Source of the DNA: JAGXQV01 sp964527565
Lineage (GTDB): Bacteria > Pseudomonadota > Gammaproteobacteria > Burkholderiales > Sulfuricellaceae
Direction of reading: 5' to 3'
Length of the DNA stretch: 64,000 nucleotides
Assembly (NCBI GenBank): GCA_964527565.1
Contig: CAZGOY010000012.1
Location: forward strand, 1-64,000
Positions within the stretch are counted from its first letter, which is position 1. Every line of letters starts with the position of its first letter. A program made the position numbers and the translations under genes. The notes below the pieces were generated by a model. It was not told the DNA's origin. It worked only from the letters and a program-made list of their open reading frames with translations, and did no database searches. Below, in pieces: positions 1-9,270 of this stretch.

Positions 1-45
1 TACCTTCTTAAACTCGGCTCGTTATTGTCTTGACAGAGGGGGCCA

Positions 46-2403
46 CTATACTGCGGACGACGGCGCTTCTTTCTCCGGCGTGGCCGACGTATGTTGCTGC
101 AATTCGCGGCCTATGGCCTGGATCAACTCATAACGCTTGATCGGTTTGAGCAGGAAAGGCAGTGCAAGGCCTTTCACTCGCTGGCGTTGCTGGGCAGTAT
201 CATCCGAGGAAAGGATCATGATCTTGAGGGCTGTTAGCGCAGGATTGGCGCGAATCTGCATGCTCAACTCCACGCCTTCCATCTCGGGCATGTGACAGTC
301 CACCAGAGCCAGAGCGAACGGCTCTCCTTTTGCGGCAGCATCGATCAGCAGGGAAAGTGCCTGATTTCCGGATTCCGCTTCTGCCACCTCCGCGCCCAGC
401 GGTTGAAGATATTGCCGCACGATAGTGCGATTGATCGGGTAATCATCCACCACCAACGCCTTGAGGCCGCGCAAATCCGCCGGCACAGTGGGCAGATATG
501 CCGGGTGGGTAGCTGGCGGCAGGAAGGCGGTGAAATGAAAAGTGGAACCTTTCCCTTCCTGGCTGTCCACCCAGATTTCACCGCCCATCATGGCCGCCAG
601 GCGGCGCGTGATGGTGAGTCCCAGGCCGGTACCGCCGAAACGCCGGGTGATGCTACCGTCAACCTGGGAGAAGGCATTGAAGACGCTCTCCAATTTATCA
701 GCGGGGATGCCGATGCCGTTGTCGGCAACTGAGAATTTCAGCTTATCCGGATTGCCTCTGACGGGTTGCACGCTCACCACGATGCCGCCCTCGCTGGAGA
801 ATTTGATCGCGTTGCCCACCAGGTTGGTCAGGCATTGCTTGATCCGCCGGGCGTCACCATGCACGAACTCGGGCACGCCGGGCTTGATGTCCAACACCAG
901 TTCCAGCCCCTTGTCGAAGGCGCGGATCGCATGCAGATCGATCTGTTCGTTGAGAGTTTGCTCAAGCGAGAAATCCTCCGTGTCCAGTTCCAGCTGGCCG
1001 GCTTCGACCTTGGACAGATCGAGAATGTCGTTGATCAACTCCAGCAGCGTATTGCCCGCGTTCTGGAAGATGTCCACATACCTGCGCTGTTCGCGGGTCA
1101 GCTCGGATTCGGACAGCAGTTCTGCCATGCCGAGAATGGCGTTCATCGGCGTGCGGATTTCGTGGCTCATGTTGGCGAGGAATTCGCTTTTCGTCAGGCT
1201 GGCCGCTTCGGCGTTGCGTCTGGCCTGATGCAGGGCTTCCTCGATCAGTTTACGTTCGGTGATATTGCGCACATTAGCCTGCAGAAAAACTTCTTCTCCC
1301 AACTTAATGCGGGTCAGCAGCACATCGGCGGCAAACGGGCAGCCGTCCAACCGCTGATGTTCCCATTCGAAAAAACAGGAGCCTTCGCGCAGAGCTGTCT
1401 CTATCATTTCCTGCGCCTTCTCGCTCGATGGACGCCCGTCGAGCTGCCGCTCCGGCGAAACGTCCCATGGCCCGAGCGCGGTGAATTCGACCATGCTGGA
1501 TGCACCGAACAATTGCAGCGTTGCCTGATTCGCGTCGGTGAATTTCCATGATGGCGGCGCCAGCAGCATCAGGGCATCACGCGAACTTTCGAACAGCAAG
1601 CGTTGCTTTTCAGCGCTAATCCGCAACGCTTCTTCCGCCGCCTTGCGCATCACGATATCCCGCTCCAATTGCTGTCGTCCCTCAATATGAAAGACCCGTA
1701 AAATATATCCGACGGAAACCGCCATCAGCACCGCGCAAGCCGCGCGAAAAAGTTGCACTGGTACGCCCAGCGCCTCCCGGAACACCTCTTGGTTGATCCA
1801 ATTGGCGGGAAACCATGACGCGCGCGGCACTATTAGCACACCGAGCAGCCCGTAGGCTATGAAGGAGAAGGCTGCGACATGGCAGGCAAACTGTATCGGC
1901 AGGAATTCCCGCTCTGTCAATGCGGGCTGGATACGGAAACGGCAGTACAGCAGAAAACCGGTGCCGGCCAGCATCGTTCCGGGAAACTGGAGCAGGTATC
2001 TTGACCAAAGGGACAGCGCCGGGAGGAAATTGTCGGACAGGATCGCGGCAGTCAGGATGCTGCCGAGCAGTAACACAAGGGCTCTGGCGTCTAGTAGTCG
2101 CCCGGCGATAGAAGCGAGCGCCGTGGCGGGAAGCGACTCCCTGACGATGCGGCGACCAAACTCATACAGAAAAATGAAGGAAAGCAGCATGACAAATGGC
2201 TTCGTGGCGGTCAGGAACGGGTTGGCGCCCCGCACCACCGCCCACATATCCATCCACTCCAGAAAACCGTGAATCAGGCCGAAAACAGCCAGCAGCCAGA
2301 TAAATCCAGCCAAATTAAAACAGCTCTCCTCACGAGGTTGGACAAGGATGACCAACCCCAGCGCCAGAAATGCCAATCCGTAAATCAGGTAAATAACATC
2401 CAT
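46..2403 (-). CDS. Membrane-bound hybrid sensor histidine kinase (7TM-PAS-HisKA-HATPase-REC)
   Basis: A 785-residue hybrid kinase of the inner membrane. Residues 1-240 hold about seven hydrophobic segments with little periplasmic loop, so the membrane part may itself be the sensor. A PAS domain follows (about 265-385). The HisKA domain carries the phosphoacceptor H414 in a SHEIRTP motif. The HATPase domain (about 515-630) has intact N (NLVGNAIKF), G1 (DNGIGI) and G2 (GTGLGL) boxes. A C-terminal receiver (about 647-770) has the acceptor D702 and lysine K753. There is no HPt domain, so phosphate must pass to a separate partner. The start is ATG at 2403. The signal sensed is unknown. No gene follows within the window on this strand. 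Confidence 0.93.
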   Translation of the reverse strand: MDVIYLIYGLAFLALGLVILVQPREESCFNLAGFIWLLAVFGLIHGFLEWMDMWAVVRGANPFLTATKPFVMLLSFIFLYEFGRRIVRESLPATALASIAGRLLDARALVLLLGSILTAAILSDNFLPALSLWSRYLLQFPGTMLAGTGFLLYCRFRIQPALTEREFLPIQFACHVAAFSFIAYGLLGVLIVPRASWFPANWINQEVFREALGVPVQLFRAACAVLMAVSVGYILRVFHIEGRQQLERDIVMRKAAEEALRISAEKQRLLFESSRDALMLLAPPSWKFTDANQATLQLFGASSMVEFTALGPWDVSPERQLDGRPSSEKAQEMIETALREGSCFFEWEHQRLDGCPFAADVLLTRIKLGEEVFLQANVRNITERKLIEEALHQARRNAEAASLTKSEFLANMSHEIRTPMNAILGMAELLSESELTREQRRYVDIFQNAGNTLLELINDILDLSKVEAGQLELDTEDFSLEQTLNEQIDLHAIRAFDKGLELVLDIKPGVPEFVHGDARRIKQCLTNLVGNAIKFSSEGGIVVSVQPVRGNPDKLKFSVADNGIGIPADKLESVFNAFSQVDGSITRRFGGTGLGLTITRRLAAMMGGEIWVDSQEGKGSTFHFTAFLPPATHPAYLPTVPADLRGLKALVVDDYPINRTIVRQYLQPLGAEVAEAESGNQALSLLIDAAAKGEPFALALVDCHMPEMEGVELSMQIRANPALTALKIMILSSDDTAQQRQRVKGLALPFLLKPIKRYELIQAIGRELQQHTSATPEKEAPSSAV

Positions 2404-2443
2404 TATGCTTGTCTCAAAATATTAAGGAGGCGCTGATTTATTC

Positions 2444-2517
2444 ATGACCGTTGTTCCTGCGTAGGCGGGAACCCAGTAAATTCAAAGTACTGGATTCCCG
2501 CCTGCGCGGGAATGACG
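2444..2517. repeat. Imperfect inverted repeat with dRS3-like core
   Basis: The stretch 2444-2474 is an imperfect reverse complement of 2487-2517, so the whole element can fold into a long hairpin. The right arm has ATTCCC at 2494-2499 and GGGAAT at 2508-2513, separated by 8 bases. That is the layout of the short dispersed repeats known as dRS3 in Neisseria and of similar elements scattered through betaproteobacterial genomes. It lies upstream of the minus-strand kinase gene and downstream of the thioredoxin-like gene. The rest of the gap 2404-2676 shows no gene. Confidence 0.6.
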
Positions 2518-2676
2518 AATCAATCAGCCACTCCTTAACGCATCAATCTGTCGATCATCGAAAATACCCCCCGTGGGGCGAATGGCTTCGGCATGAAATT
2601 ATCTACTCTCGGAAGCTTCTTCCGATCATAAACCGTGCCTCCAAAGCCGTTGGTCGAGAAACGGGCAATACGCCCA

Positions 2677-3174
2677 TTACTTTCTTCCGCGCACCTTCGC
2701 CAGTGCCTCGTCGATGCGCTGATCGAGGAAGCCGCCGTAATAGTCAGGGGTGGGCAGCCCCACCAGCGGTTCGGTCAGGGGATTACCCCGGGAATCATAA
2801 AAATGAACGGCAGGCACCATGCCCACGTCGTTTTTCCTGGCGAAATCATCGTGCGTGGTCATGCCGCCGGAAAAATCGCGCAGTTTGATGCTGCTGCCGG
2901 ACTTGACCTGGAGCATGACGACCTTGTCGCGGTATTTGGCGTTGCGTTGCATCGGCTCGAGAAAGTCTTTCAGCAGCCGCGTGCAATAAATGCAGTTGGG
3001 GCGGCTGAACATCACCATAATGGGCAAATGCTGGGCTTCCGCCGCCTTGGCTTTGAGCGACAAATCCTGCGCCAGAGGCACACCCTTGGCGTACCCCCAT
3101 ATGGGCGCCATCCACAGCAAAACCAGGGCCAACAGAGCGGCTTGGTGCTGACCGACAAGTTTGTTCACCATCAT
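2677..3174 (-). CDS. Periplasmic thioredoxin-fold protein
   Basis: A 165-residue protein with an N-terminal hydrophobic segment (about residues 11-28) ending in a signal-peptidase-like site (GYA). The mature part has a thioredoxin fold with a CIYC active site near residue 62 and a cis-proline region (MVPAVHFYD) near residue 117. This resembles SoxW/DsbD-C-like thioredoxins, which reduce periplasmic disulfides. The gene lies alone between a repeat and a diguanylate cyclase gene. The natural partner cannot be told from context. The start is the first of two adjacent ATG codons. Confidence 0.82.
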   Translation of the reverse strand: MMVNKLVGQHQAALLALVLLWMAPIWGYAKGVPLAQDLSLKAKAAEAQHLPIMVMFSRPNCIYCTRLLKDFLEPMQRNAKYRDKVVMLQVKSGSSIKLRDFSGGMTTHDDFARKNDVGMVPAVHFYDSRGNPLTEPLVGLPTPDYYGGFLDQRIDEALAKVRGRK

Positions 3175-3309
3175 GATGTTGAAACCTTCCTTGAAAACAG
3201 TGATTACGAAACTGGTCCGCCACGCCGAGCATCTTCAACAGGTCGGACGAAATGATCGCCTACGATGCGAACCACCAGATTTAGTTTGTGCCTTCATATG
3301 AACACAGTA

Positions 3310-4869
3310 TCAAGCAGCCGAGTTAGCCAGCTGCATGGCGACGAATGACTCTGAAGCATCTGAATAGAAACGGAAGGTGCCCCGTCCGGCCTGCTTCGCT
3401 TGGTACATGGCCTCGTCGGCGCGACTCACCAAAAGACCGGCATCGTTGCCATCGTTGGGAAATAGGCTTATCCCTATACTGGCACCAATTTTGAGTTCCA
3501 GGTTTCCGATGTGGAAAGGGCGTGTTAATTGCGACAGGATAACTTCCGCGATCTTTTCGCAATGCAGATGGTTGCCAATGTCCGTGGCGATGACGGTAAA
3601 TTCATCCCCTCCGCGACGCGAAACGGTATCGCTCTCGCGCAAGCAGCGCTTGAGGCGGACGGCTACATCCTGGAGCAGCAGGTCACCAACTTCGTGGCCA
3701 TAGGTGTCGTTGACCGGCTTGAAGTGGTCAAGGTCGATAAAAATCACGGCCAGAATAAGTTCGCGGCGTTGGGCTTGGACGATGCCCTGCCGCAACCGGT
3801 CATCAAACAGCAAGCGGTTCGGCAACTTGGTGAGCAAATCGTGGTAGGCAAGGCTGGAGAGGTGCTCTTCGGTCATGCGCTGCGCGGTGATGTCGAGCAC
3901 GGTGACGATGAATAAACTGCGCTCACCCAGCGCAGTTTCGTTGCGTTCCATCAAGGTAAGAAAGGTGGTTCCGTCCTTGCGTTGCCCAAGCTGGCTATCC
4001 TCTTCTCCCTTCACCAGATCGTCCAGATGGAGGCCGACCATACCGCCCTTGTCATAACCAAACATCTTTTCAGCCGTATGATTGGCTTTAATGATGGCGC
4101 CGCTTTCGTCCTGCACCAGCACGCTGGCCGAAACCTTGTTGATGATGTCATCCAGCAGGTCTCGGCTACGATTGAAGGTGCGAATGCGCCGCCGGTTCAG
4201 CCAAACCGCCAGGAAGAAGTTGAATAGCGCAATGACGAAGGCCGCCCCCTGGTAAATCCGAATTTTCTTCGCTTCAGCTTGGGTAAGCTGTTCAAGCTCG
4301 GTAGTGAGTTCGTTCATCAACCTCAATAGTTCCAGGTTGTTCTGTTTTGCACTGGTGATAGCTTCCGGCAGCGCCTGATCGAGTCCTGCGGCACGGGTAC
4401 CTATCACCGTCTGCACTTGGCTGCGGTAAGGCAGCCAGATCGAGATGGCCTGATCGACTATTTTGATGGCGCGTTCTCCGTTGACCGGTTGCAAATACAT
4501 TTCTTCATTGGCGCCACCCCGCGTTTTGCTTCCGTGGGCAAAGCCTTGCAGGGTGTTGTCGAACAGATCGAAGGTAAGCTTCAGTTCCGCAAGGCTAACA
4601 GCGGGATTTTCGTGGTTCCGCCGCGCATCTTCTATCTGCAGCAGGGATTTGACCATGCGTTGCGAGAGCATGCGCTGGCGACCGGCGAGGTTGATGTCGA
4701 TAGCCTGGCGTTCGATTTTCCAGGATAGCCAGAAATTCAGGGCTAGCGCGGTAAAGTCAAACAGCAAGAAGAGTGCTACCGCAACGGCGACAATGCGCTT
4801 GCTGTGTCGACTGCTGGTTGGATCTAGTGATTTTTTGGCAGGTTTCAAACGAATATCTCGGCATTGCAT
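3310..4869 (-). CDS. Diguanylate cyclase with PilJ-type sensor, PAS and GGDEF domains
   Basis: A 519-residue membrane enzyme predicted to make cyclic di-GMP. TM1 spans about residues 26-50. It is followed by a type IV pilus methyl-accepting-type N-terminal domain (NLAGRQRMLSQRM near 60), a helical periplasmic part and TM2 at about 205-225. A PAS domain (about 240-330) precedes the GGDEF domain, whose active site RRGGDEF is intact near residue 420. An RESD inhibitory site sits exactly five residues before it, so product feedback is likely. There is no EAL domain. The frame opens with TTG at 4875, then ATG at 4869, which I prefer. It overlaps the end of the upstream receiver gene by 25 bases, so the two are probably cotranscribed. 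Confidence 0.9.
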   Translation of the reverse strand: MQCRDIRLKPAKKSLDPTSSRHSKRIVAVAVALFLLFDFTALALNFWLSWKIERQAIDINLAGRQRMLSQRMVKSLLQIEDARRNHENPAVSLAELKLTFDLFDNTLQGFAHGSKTRGGANEEMYLQPVNGERAIKIVDQAISIWLPYRSQVQTVIGTRAAGLDQALPEAITSAKQNNLELLRLMNELTTELEQLTQAEAKKIRIYQGAAFVIALFNFFLAVWLNRRRIRTFNRSRDLLDDIINKVSASVLVQDESGAIIKANHTAEKMFGYDKGGMVGLHLDDLVKGEEDSQLGQRKDGTTFLTLMERNETALGERSLFIVTVLDITAQRMTEEHLSSLAYHDLLTKLPNRLLFDDRLRQGIVQAQRRELILAVIFIDLDHFKPVNDTYGHEVGDLLLQDVAVRLKRCLRESDTVSRRGGDEFTVIATDIGNHLHCEKIAEVILSQLTRPFHIGNLELKIGASIGISLFPNDGNDAGLLVSRADEAMYQAKQAGRGTFRFYSDASESFVAMQLANSAA

Positions 4870-5252
4870 GGGCAATACTGCACCAATTTTGCGATGATCT
4901 CTGCCATCTCGACCGGTTTGGCAAGTACTTCGTTGGCACCGAAAGCTTTGGCAATCTTGAGATAGTTCTCAGAATTGTAGAGCCCCTTCACACCACCGCT
5001 CATGGCGAAGATAGGCAGGCTTGTATCGTGCTGGCGTAATTTCTGGATAAGCTCTAAACCATCCATGTCGGGCATAAAGATGTCCGTGATGACAGCATCC
5101 ATTGAAATGGAATTGAGGAGTTTCAGGGCCTCTAAGCCATTCCCGGTTGCCACCACAAAATAGCCACGCTCAGTCAGTTCGTGGTTGAGGAGACTGCGCT
5201 GAAAAGCGTCATCTTCCACGAGCAAGATGTAATGTTTTGCTTCCATATTCAT
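4845..5252 (-). CDS. Single-domain response regulator (CheY-like)
   Basis: A 135-residue stand-alone receiver. The acidic pair (VEDD), the acceptor aspartate in AVITDIFMPDMDG, the threonine/serine position (FAMSG) and the lysine in LAKPV are all present. There is no output domain. Its 3' end overlaps the start of the diguanylate cyclase gene, and it lies 27 bases after the MerR-REC gene. The three look like one minus-strand operon, and this receiver may carry phosphate between the kinases here and the cyclase. Confidence 0.92.
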   Translation of the reverse strand: MNMEAKHYILLVEDDAFQRSLLNHELTERGYFVVATGNGLEALKLLNSISMDAVITDIFMPDMDGLELIQKLRQHDTSLPIFAMSGGVKGLYNSENYLKIAKAFGANEVLAKPVEMAEIIAKLVQYCPCNAEIFV

Positions 5253-5279
5253 TTCCTGGCAGGTGTGAATCGCGCTGGT

Positions 5280-5864
5280 TCAGATTATGGCGAGACCTTG
5301 AGGGAGATTGAGAGCTGCCAGCAGCTCGCCGTGATCCACTGGCTTGGCCAGGCAGGCTTCGGCGCCCGCAGACAAAATCAGCTTGATGTTTTCTTCGGTC
5401 GGGTAGCCAGTCATCGCAATCACACGGATTTGAGCGGTGGAGGGGTCGTTTTTGATTTGACGGCACACTTCGAAACCGTTCATGCCGGGCATCATCAGGT
5501 CGAGCAAAATAATGTTCGGCATGAAGGTGGTCAATTTGCGTCCCGCAGCGAACCCATCATTGGCAATCTCGACCACTATAGATGTGCTCAGGCCAGACAG
5601 AAACTCCTGAAGAATAGCCGAAACAAAAAGATCGTCGTCCACGATCATGATCTGGATTAGCGAGTTGTTTGGCTGGCTGTGCAGCTGAAGCAATCTTTCC
5701 ACTTCGCTCAAGGGGTAGCGGCGGTGCCCTCCCAAAGTGGTTTTGCTCTGTAGCAGCCCCTTGTCCGCCCACTTTCGCAAGGTGATGGGCGACACTCTCA
5801 GGCGCTTCGCCAATTCGGCGGGCGTAAGAAGCTCGATATGGTCAGAAGATAAATTATTTTTCAT
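5280..5864 (-). CDS. MerR-type HTH plus C-terminal receiver regulator
   Basis: A 194-residue protein with an unusual order. An N-terminal MerR/BldC-like winged helix (about residues 12-62; PAELAKRLRVSPITLRKW and the wing GGHRRY) is followed by a receiver domain (about 70-190). The receiver has the acceptor aspartate in IILLDLMMPGMNG and a conserved lysine in CLAKPV. Most response regulators have the opposite order. It probably binds DNA in a phosphorylation-dependent way. I chose ATG at 5864 because upstream starts would run into the divergent promoter region. It is divergent from the receiver/CheC/kinase operon, which is its likely target and phosphate source. Confidence 0.88.
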   Translation of the reverse strand: MKNNLSSDHIELLTPAELAKRLRVSPITLRKWADKGLLQSKTTLGGHRRYPLSEVERLLQLHSQPNNSLIQIMIVDDDLFVSAILQEFLSGLSTSIVVEIANDGFAAGRKLTTFMPNIILLDLMMPGMNGFEVCRQIKNDPSTAQIRVIAMTGYPTEENIKLILSAGAEACLAKPVDHGELLAALNLPQGLAII

Positions 5865-5872
5865 GATTGAAA

Positions 5873-5908
5873 CGATATTTTCGATATAATGCATGTTAAT
5901 CGATATTT
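5873..5908. promoter_or_regulatory. Divergent intergenic region with three CGATAT repeats
   Basis: The 60-base gap between two divergent genes contains CGATATTT at 5873-5880, CGATATA at 5882-5888 and CGATATTT at 5901-5908. A TATAAT hexamer lies at 5885-5890 between the repeats. The repeats are absent from nearby coding sequence as far as I can see by eye. They are a plausible operator for the MerR-type regulator encoded immediately to the left. No start site is proven. Confidence 0.45.
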
Positions 5909-5924
5909 CCAGGCAGGGCAATTA

Positions 5925-6299
5925 ATGTCAGATCGCAAAAAATTATTGATTGTGGACGACAGTAAGTTTTCCCGGGTGTTAATACGCGGCATCGTCCAGG
6001 TATTGCGCCCGGGTTGGGAAATTGCCGAAGCCGCAAATGGGGAAGATGCCTTGCAACTGGCGTTGTCCGATGTTTTCGATTTTGCCAGTGTAGACATCAA
6101 TATGCCTGGCATGGACGGACTGGAACTGACCGTGCGTTTTCGCGAGGAATGCCCTCAACTGCGCGTGTGTCTGGTTTCCGCGAATGTACAGGAAGAATCG
6201 CGCCGGCGTGCTCAAGAACTGAATGCCGGCTTCGTGAGAAAACCTATTACTTCCGACTCTATCAGAGAGTCCATCCATTACTTCGAGACCCCTAAATGA
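5925..6299 (+). CDS. Single-domain response regulator (CheY-like)
   Basis: A 124-residue receiver with the acidic pair IVDD, the acceptor aspartate in ASVDINMPGMDG, the serine in CLVSAN and the lysine in FVRKPI. The start ATG at 5925 is preceded by a purine-rich stretch (GGCAGGG). It is the first gene of a tightly coupled operon: its stop codon overlaps the ATG of the CheC-like gene (ATGA). The pairing with a phosphatase and a hybrid kinase suggests it is the diffusible output or phosphate sink of that system. Confidence 0.92.
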   Translation: MSDRKKLLIVDDSKFSRVLIRGIVQVLRPGWEIAEAANGEDALQLALSDVFDFASVDINMPGMDGLELTVRFREECPQLRVCLVSANVQEESRRRAQELNAGFVRKPITSDSIRESIHYFETPK

Positions 6300-6904
6300 A
6301 ACCGCTGAGCGAAATCGAGGAAGATGCCTTCAAAGAAATCTTCAATATCGGGGTCGGACATGCAGCAGACAGTTTTTCACGCATGGTCAACCAGCCGGTG
6401 CGTCTCTCGGTCCCCACTTTGAAGTTTCTCTACGGAAAACAAGTTATTAGCGGAATGCCGAACCTTGATAGGGGTTCCTGCAGCATGGTGATTCAGAGTT
6501 TTCTGGGGGGCTTCAGCGCCGATGGCATGTTTCTGTTTTCTGACGATGCCAGCCTGGAACTGGTGCGGCTTCTGATCGGAAAGGATGTGCCGATCAGCGA
6601 AATGCGGGAACTGGAACAGGAGGCTTTTATCGAGGTGGGCAACATCTTGTTCAACTCTTGTGTTTCGGTGATCTCCGACATGCTCGGTATCCGTTTCCAG
6701 TGTGGGATACCTCGCTATCTATCCGGTCAGTTTTCCCAGCTGGTGCCAGAAACCGATAATTCCGACAACTGCCTGCTTTTGTTAAACATAGATTTCGTTG
6801 TTGAGAGCGTTCAAATCCACGGTTACATCATGTTCCTCATGAAGCTGGATTCGGTCGACCTCATCATGCGCGCAATTGCCAAATATATGGGTTCGCACCA
6901 GTGA
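6296..6904 (+). CDS. CheC-family phosphatase
   Basis: A 202-residue protein of the CheC/CheX/FliY family, which dephosphorylate phospho-CheY-like receivers. Both family signatures are visible: EIFNIGVGHAA near residue 13 and FIEVGNILFN near residue 104, each with the glutamate and asparagine three residues apart that act in catalysis. It overlaps the receiver gene before it (ATGA) and the kinase gene after it (GTGA), which strongly suggests the receiver is its substrate. It is not next to flagellar genes. Confidence 0.85.
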   Translation: MKPLSEIEEDAFKEIFNIGVGHAADSFSRMVNQPVRLSVPTLKFLYGKQVISGMPNLDRGSCSMVIQSFLGGFSADGMFLFSDDASLELVRLLIGKDVPISEMRELEQEAFIEVGNILFNSCVSVISDMLGIRFQCGIPRYLSGQFSQLVPETDNSDNCLLLLNIDFVVESVQIHGYIMFLMKLDSVDLIMRAIAKYMGSHQ

Positions 6905-9270
6905 CTTTAGACGCTGGATTGGCACTTTCCGAAAAAGACTTCAGCGTGCATCTTTGCCATGCCGCCTTGAATGCGTTGCATGACGGCATTCTTCTGCTCA
7001 ACTCAGATGGGCGAATTATCTATTGGAACGACTGGATGGAAGATGTATCCGGGCGGCCACGCGGAAGTGCCGTCGGAAAGCGTCTTGATCAGGTATTTCC
7101 GGAACAGGCTGGCGGACGCCTGCTGACGGCGGTGCAATGGGCGCTGAAAAACGGGTTGCCATCATTCCTGTCTTCATCGCTCAATCGCCAGCAACTCCCC
7201 TTGGCTAGCGAGGGGCGGCACATTGAGCAATCCATCCATGTCACCCCTTTGAATCTGGCGCCCGACCAGTCCTTCTGTTTGATTCGCGTCAGTAACGTCA
7301 CCGCATTGGTGGAAAAGGAAAACTTGTTGCGCGCCAAGGCGGCGCTACTCAAGGAGTCCCTCGCCTTTGTTGAAACCACTTTGCTTGATTCGCCGGTGGC
7401 GATGGGCGTCTATCGTGCCTCAGGCCCATGCATCATCGCTAATGAGGCTTATGCCTCCTTGTTCGGCAGCACGCGGGCGGATTTGCAGGCTGAGAACTTT
7501 ATGGAGAACTATCGCTGGCAGAAATCCGGTTTACTCGATACGGCTCTCGCAGCACTCGCCGACGGCCAACAACATCTCCGCGAAATCCAGATCGTTAGCG
7601 AAGCAAAAAGGCAACTCAGCCTCAATTGCTTGGTGCGTGTCACCAAGCTGAACAACGAAAATCATCTGCTCCTCCAGATCCTCGACCAAACTGAAATCAG
7701 AAAAGCCACCGAGGCGATCCGTCAAGCCAAAGAAGCGGCGCAGGCGGCAACCGATGCCAAGAGCAAATTTCTCGCCAACATGAGCCATGAAATTCGTACC
7801 CCTCTCAACGGCGTACTGGGGTTGGCCCAAATCGGCATACGCGATAATCGGGGGCGCGAGGCGGCAAAAATCTTCGAGCACATCCGGGACTCCGGCAACC
7901 ATCTCCTGGCTGTGGTTAACGATATCCTCGATTTTTCCAAGGTCGAAGCCGGCAAGCTCAAGGTTGAAAAACGGACCTTCGCTTTGTTTACCGTCATCGA
8001 CAACGTGAGAAGTTTCGTCGTGGATCGTGCCGAGGCCAAGGGCTTGGCGCTCTCCATTTCGCTTGCCTCCGGTCTGCCGGATTGGATGGAGGGAGACTCG
8101 TTGCGCTTGACCCAGATACTCACAAATCTGCTTTCCAATGCGATCAAGTTCACGGCGCACGGCAAAGTGCTGCTGCGGGTCAACCGTGCTGGCAGCGATA
8201 TTTGTTTCCAGGTGGTCGATAGTGGTATCGGTATGAGCGAAGAGCAGTTGGCGCGCCTGTTCCAGCCATTCGAGCAGGCCGACAGCTCAACCACACGCAA
8301 TTTCGGCGGAACCGGCTTGGGGCTCGCCATCAGCAGGAATCTCGCTAACCTGATGGGCGGCGACATTGCCGTTGAAAGCCGGCCAGGTGCGGGCAGCGGT
8401 TTTACACTGAAATTGCCCCTGACGACGGCAGCTGCTCCCGCCGGGAGCCACGGGAGCGTCCTCGCTTCAACTGGCCCGCGGCTAACTGCTCTTTCGGTGC
8501 TGGCGGCGGATGATGTGGATATCAATCGCTTCATCCTGGAAGACTTGCTGGCCTACGAAGGTGCCCGCGTAATCTTTGCCCATGACGGTCGCCAAGCACT
8601 CGATCTGTTTGAAGAAAGAGGGGTAAGTGGCTTCGATGTGGTGCTGATGGATGTGCAGATGCCGGTGATGGATGGCTTGGAAGCCGCTCGCCGCATTGCC
8701 GCCATTGCCCCAAATCTGCCGGTGATCGGGCTAACCGCTCATGCGATGAGCGAGGAACGGGAGAAATGTTTTGCCGCCGGCATGGTCGACCATGTCACCA
8801 AACCGGTCGATATTGACCTGCTCGTTGCCGCCATCCGTCGGCATGTGCCTCTTGAGCGTCAGATAGCGCCATGTGCCTCAACGACGGCTTCAGGCGTTGC
8901 ATCTAACGGCCCCTTGTTCGCAGGTTGTGACGACCCCCGAGTGATAGACCTTGGCGTCTTGGCAAAGAGAGTGGGAAACAATCCGGCCAAGATGGTCAAG
9001 TACGCCACATTCTTTATCAAAACCACACAAAATACCCTAACGGAAATGGAAGCAGCCTTGGCGGCTAAAGATATGGCTACCCTGAGTGCCCGCGGACACC
9101 GCCTCACTTCAGCGGCCTTCACGGTCGGCGCCATGCGTCTGGGTGAGCTTTGCCGGGATGTGGAGTGCTTCAAGGTTGGCGACGAATTGGGGGCGGCACG
9201 AGCCAAGTTCGAACAATTACAGGCGCTGTTCGAGCAGATAGCGCAACGCGTTAAAGATTACGTCCAATGA
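6901..9270 (+). CDS. Soluble hybrid histidine kinase (PAS-PAS-HisKA-HATPase-REC-HPt)
   Basis: A 789-residue kinase with no membrane segment. Two PAS domains lie at about 18-130 and 155-265. The HisKA acceptor is H296, followed by a HATPase domain (about 395-508; G2 box GTGLGL) and a receiver (about 528-650, acceptor D584). A C-terminal HPt domain has H733 in ARGHRLTSAAF. All relay modules are therefore in one chain. The start codon is GTG at 6901, overlapping the CheC-like stop. The stop overlaps the ATG of the receiver remnant at 9267. It presumably phosphorylates the receiver encoded at 5925, and perhaps the MerR-REC regulator. Confidence 0.92.
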   Translation: MTLDAGLALSEKDFSVHLCHAALNALHDGILLLNSDGRIIYWNDWMEDVSGRPRGSAVGKRLDQVFPEQAGGRLLTAVQWALKNGLPSFLSSSLNRQQLPLASEGRHIEQSIHVTPLNLAPDQSFCLIRVSNVTALVEKENLLRAKAALLKESLAFVETTLLDSPVAMGVYRASGPCIIANEAYASLFGSTRADLQAENFMENYRWQKSGLLDTALAALADGQQHLREIQIVSEAKRQLSLNCLVRVTKLNNENHLLLQILDQTEIRKATEAIRQAKEAAQAATDAKSKFLANMSHEIRTPLNGVLGLAQIGIRDNRGREAAKIFEHIRDSGNHLLAVVNDILDFSKVEAGKLKVEKRTFALFTVIDNVRSFVVDRAEAKGLALSISLASGLPDWMEGDSLRLTQILTNLLSNAIKFTAHGKVLLRVNRAGSDICFQVVDSGIGMSEEQLARLFQPFEQADSSTTRNFGGTGLGLAISRNLANLMGGDIAVESRPGAGSGFTLKLPLTTAAAPAGSHGSVLASTGPRLTALSVLAADDVDINRFILEDLLAYEGARVIFAHDGRQALDLFEERGVSGFDVVLMDVQMPVMDGLEAARRIAAIAPNLPVIGLTAHAMSEEREKCFAAGMVDHVTKPVDIDLLVAAIRRHVPLERQIAPCASTTASGVASNGPLFAGCDDPRVIDLGVLAKRVGNNPAKMVKYATFFIKTTQNTLTEMEAALAAKDMATLSARGHRLTSAAFTVGAMRLGELCRDVECFKVGDELGAARAKFEQLQALFEQIAQRVKDYVQ

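Noticed and set aside
5867..5890. TTGAAA and TATAAT as a sigma-70 promoter for the 5925 operon
   Set aside because: The spacing is only 12 bases, too short for a normal sigma-70 promoter. I keep only the CGATAT repeats as evidence.
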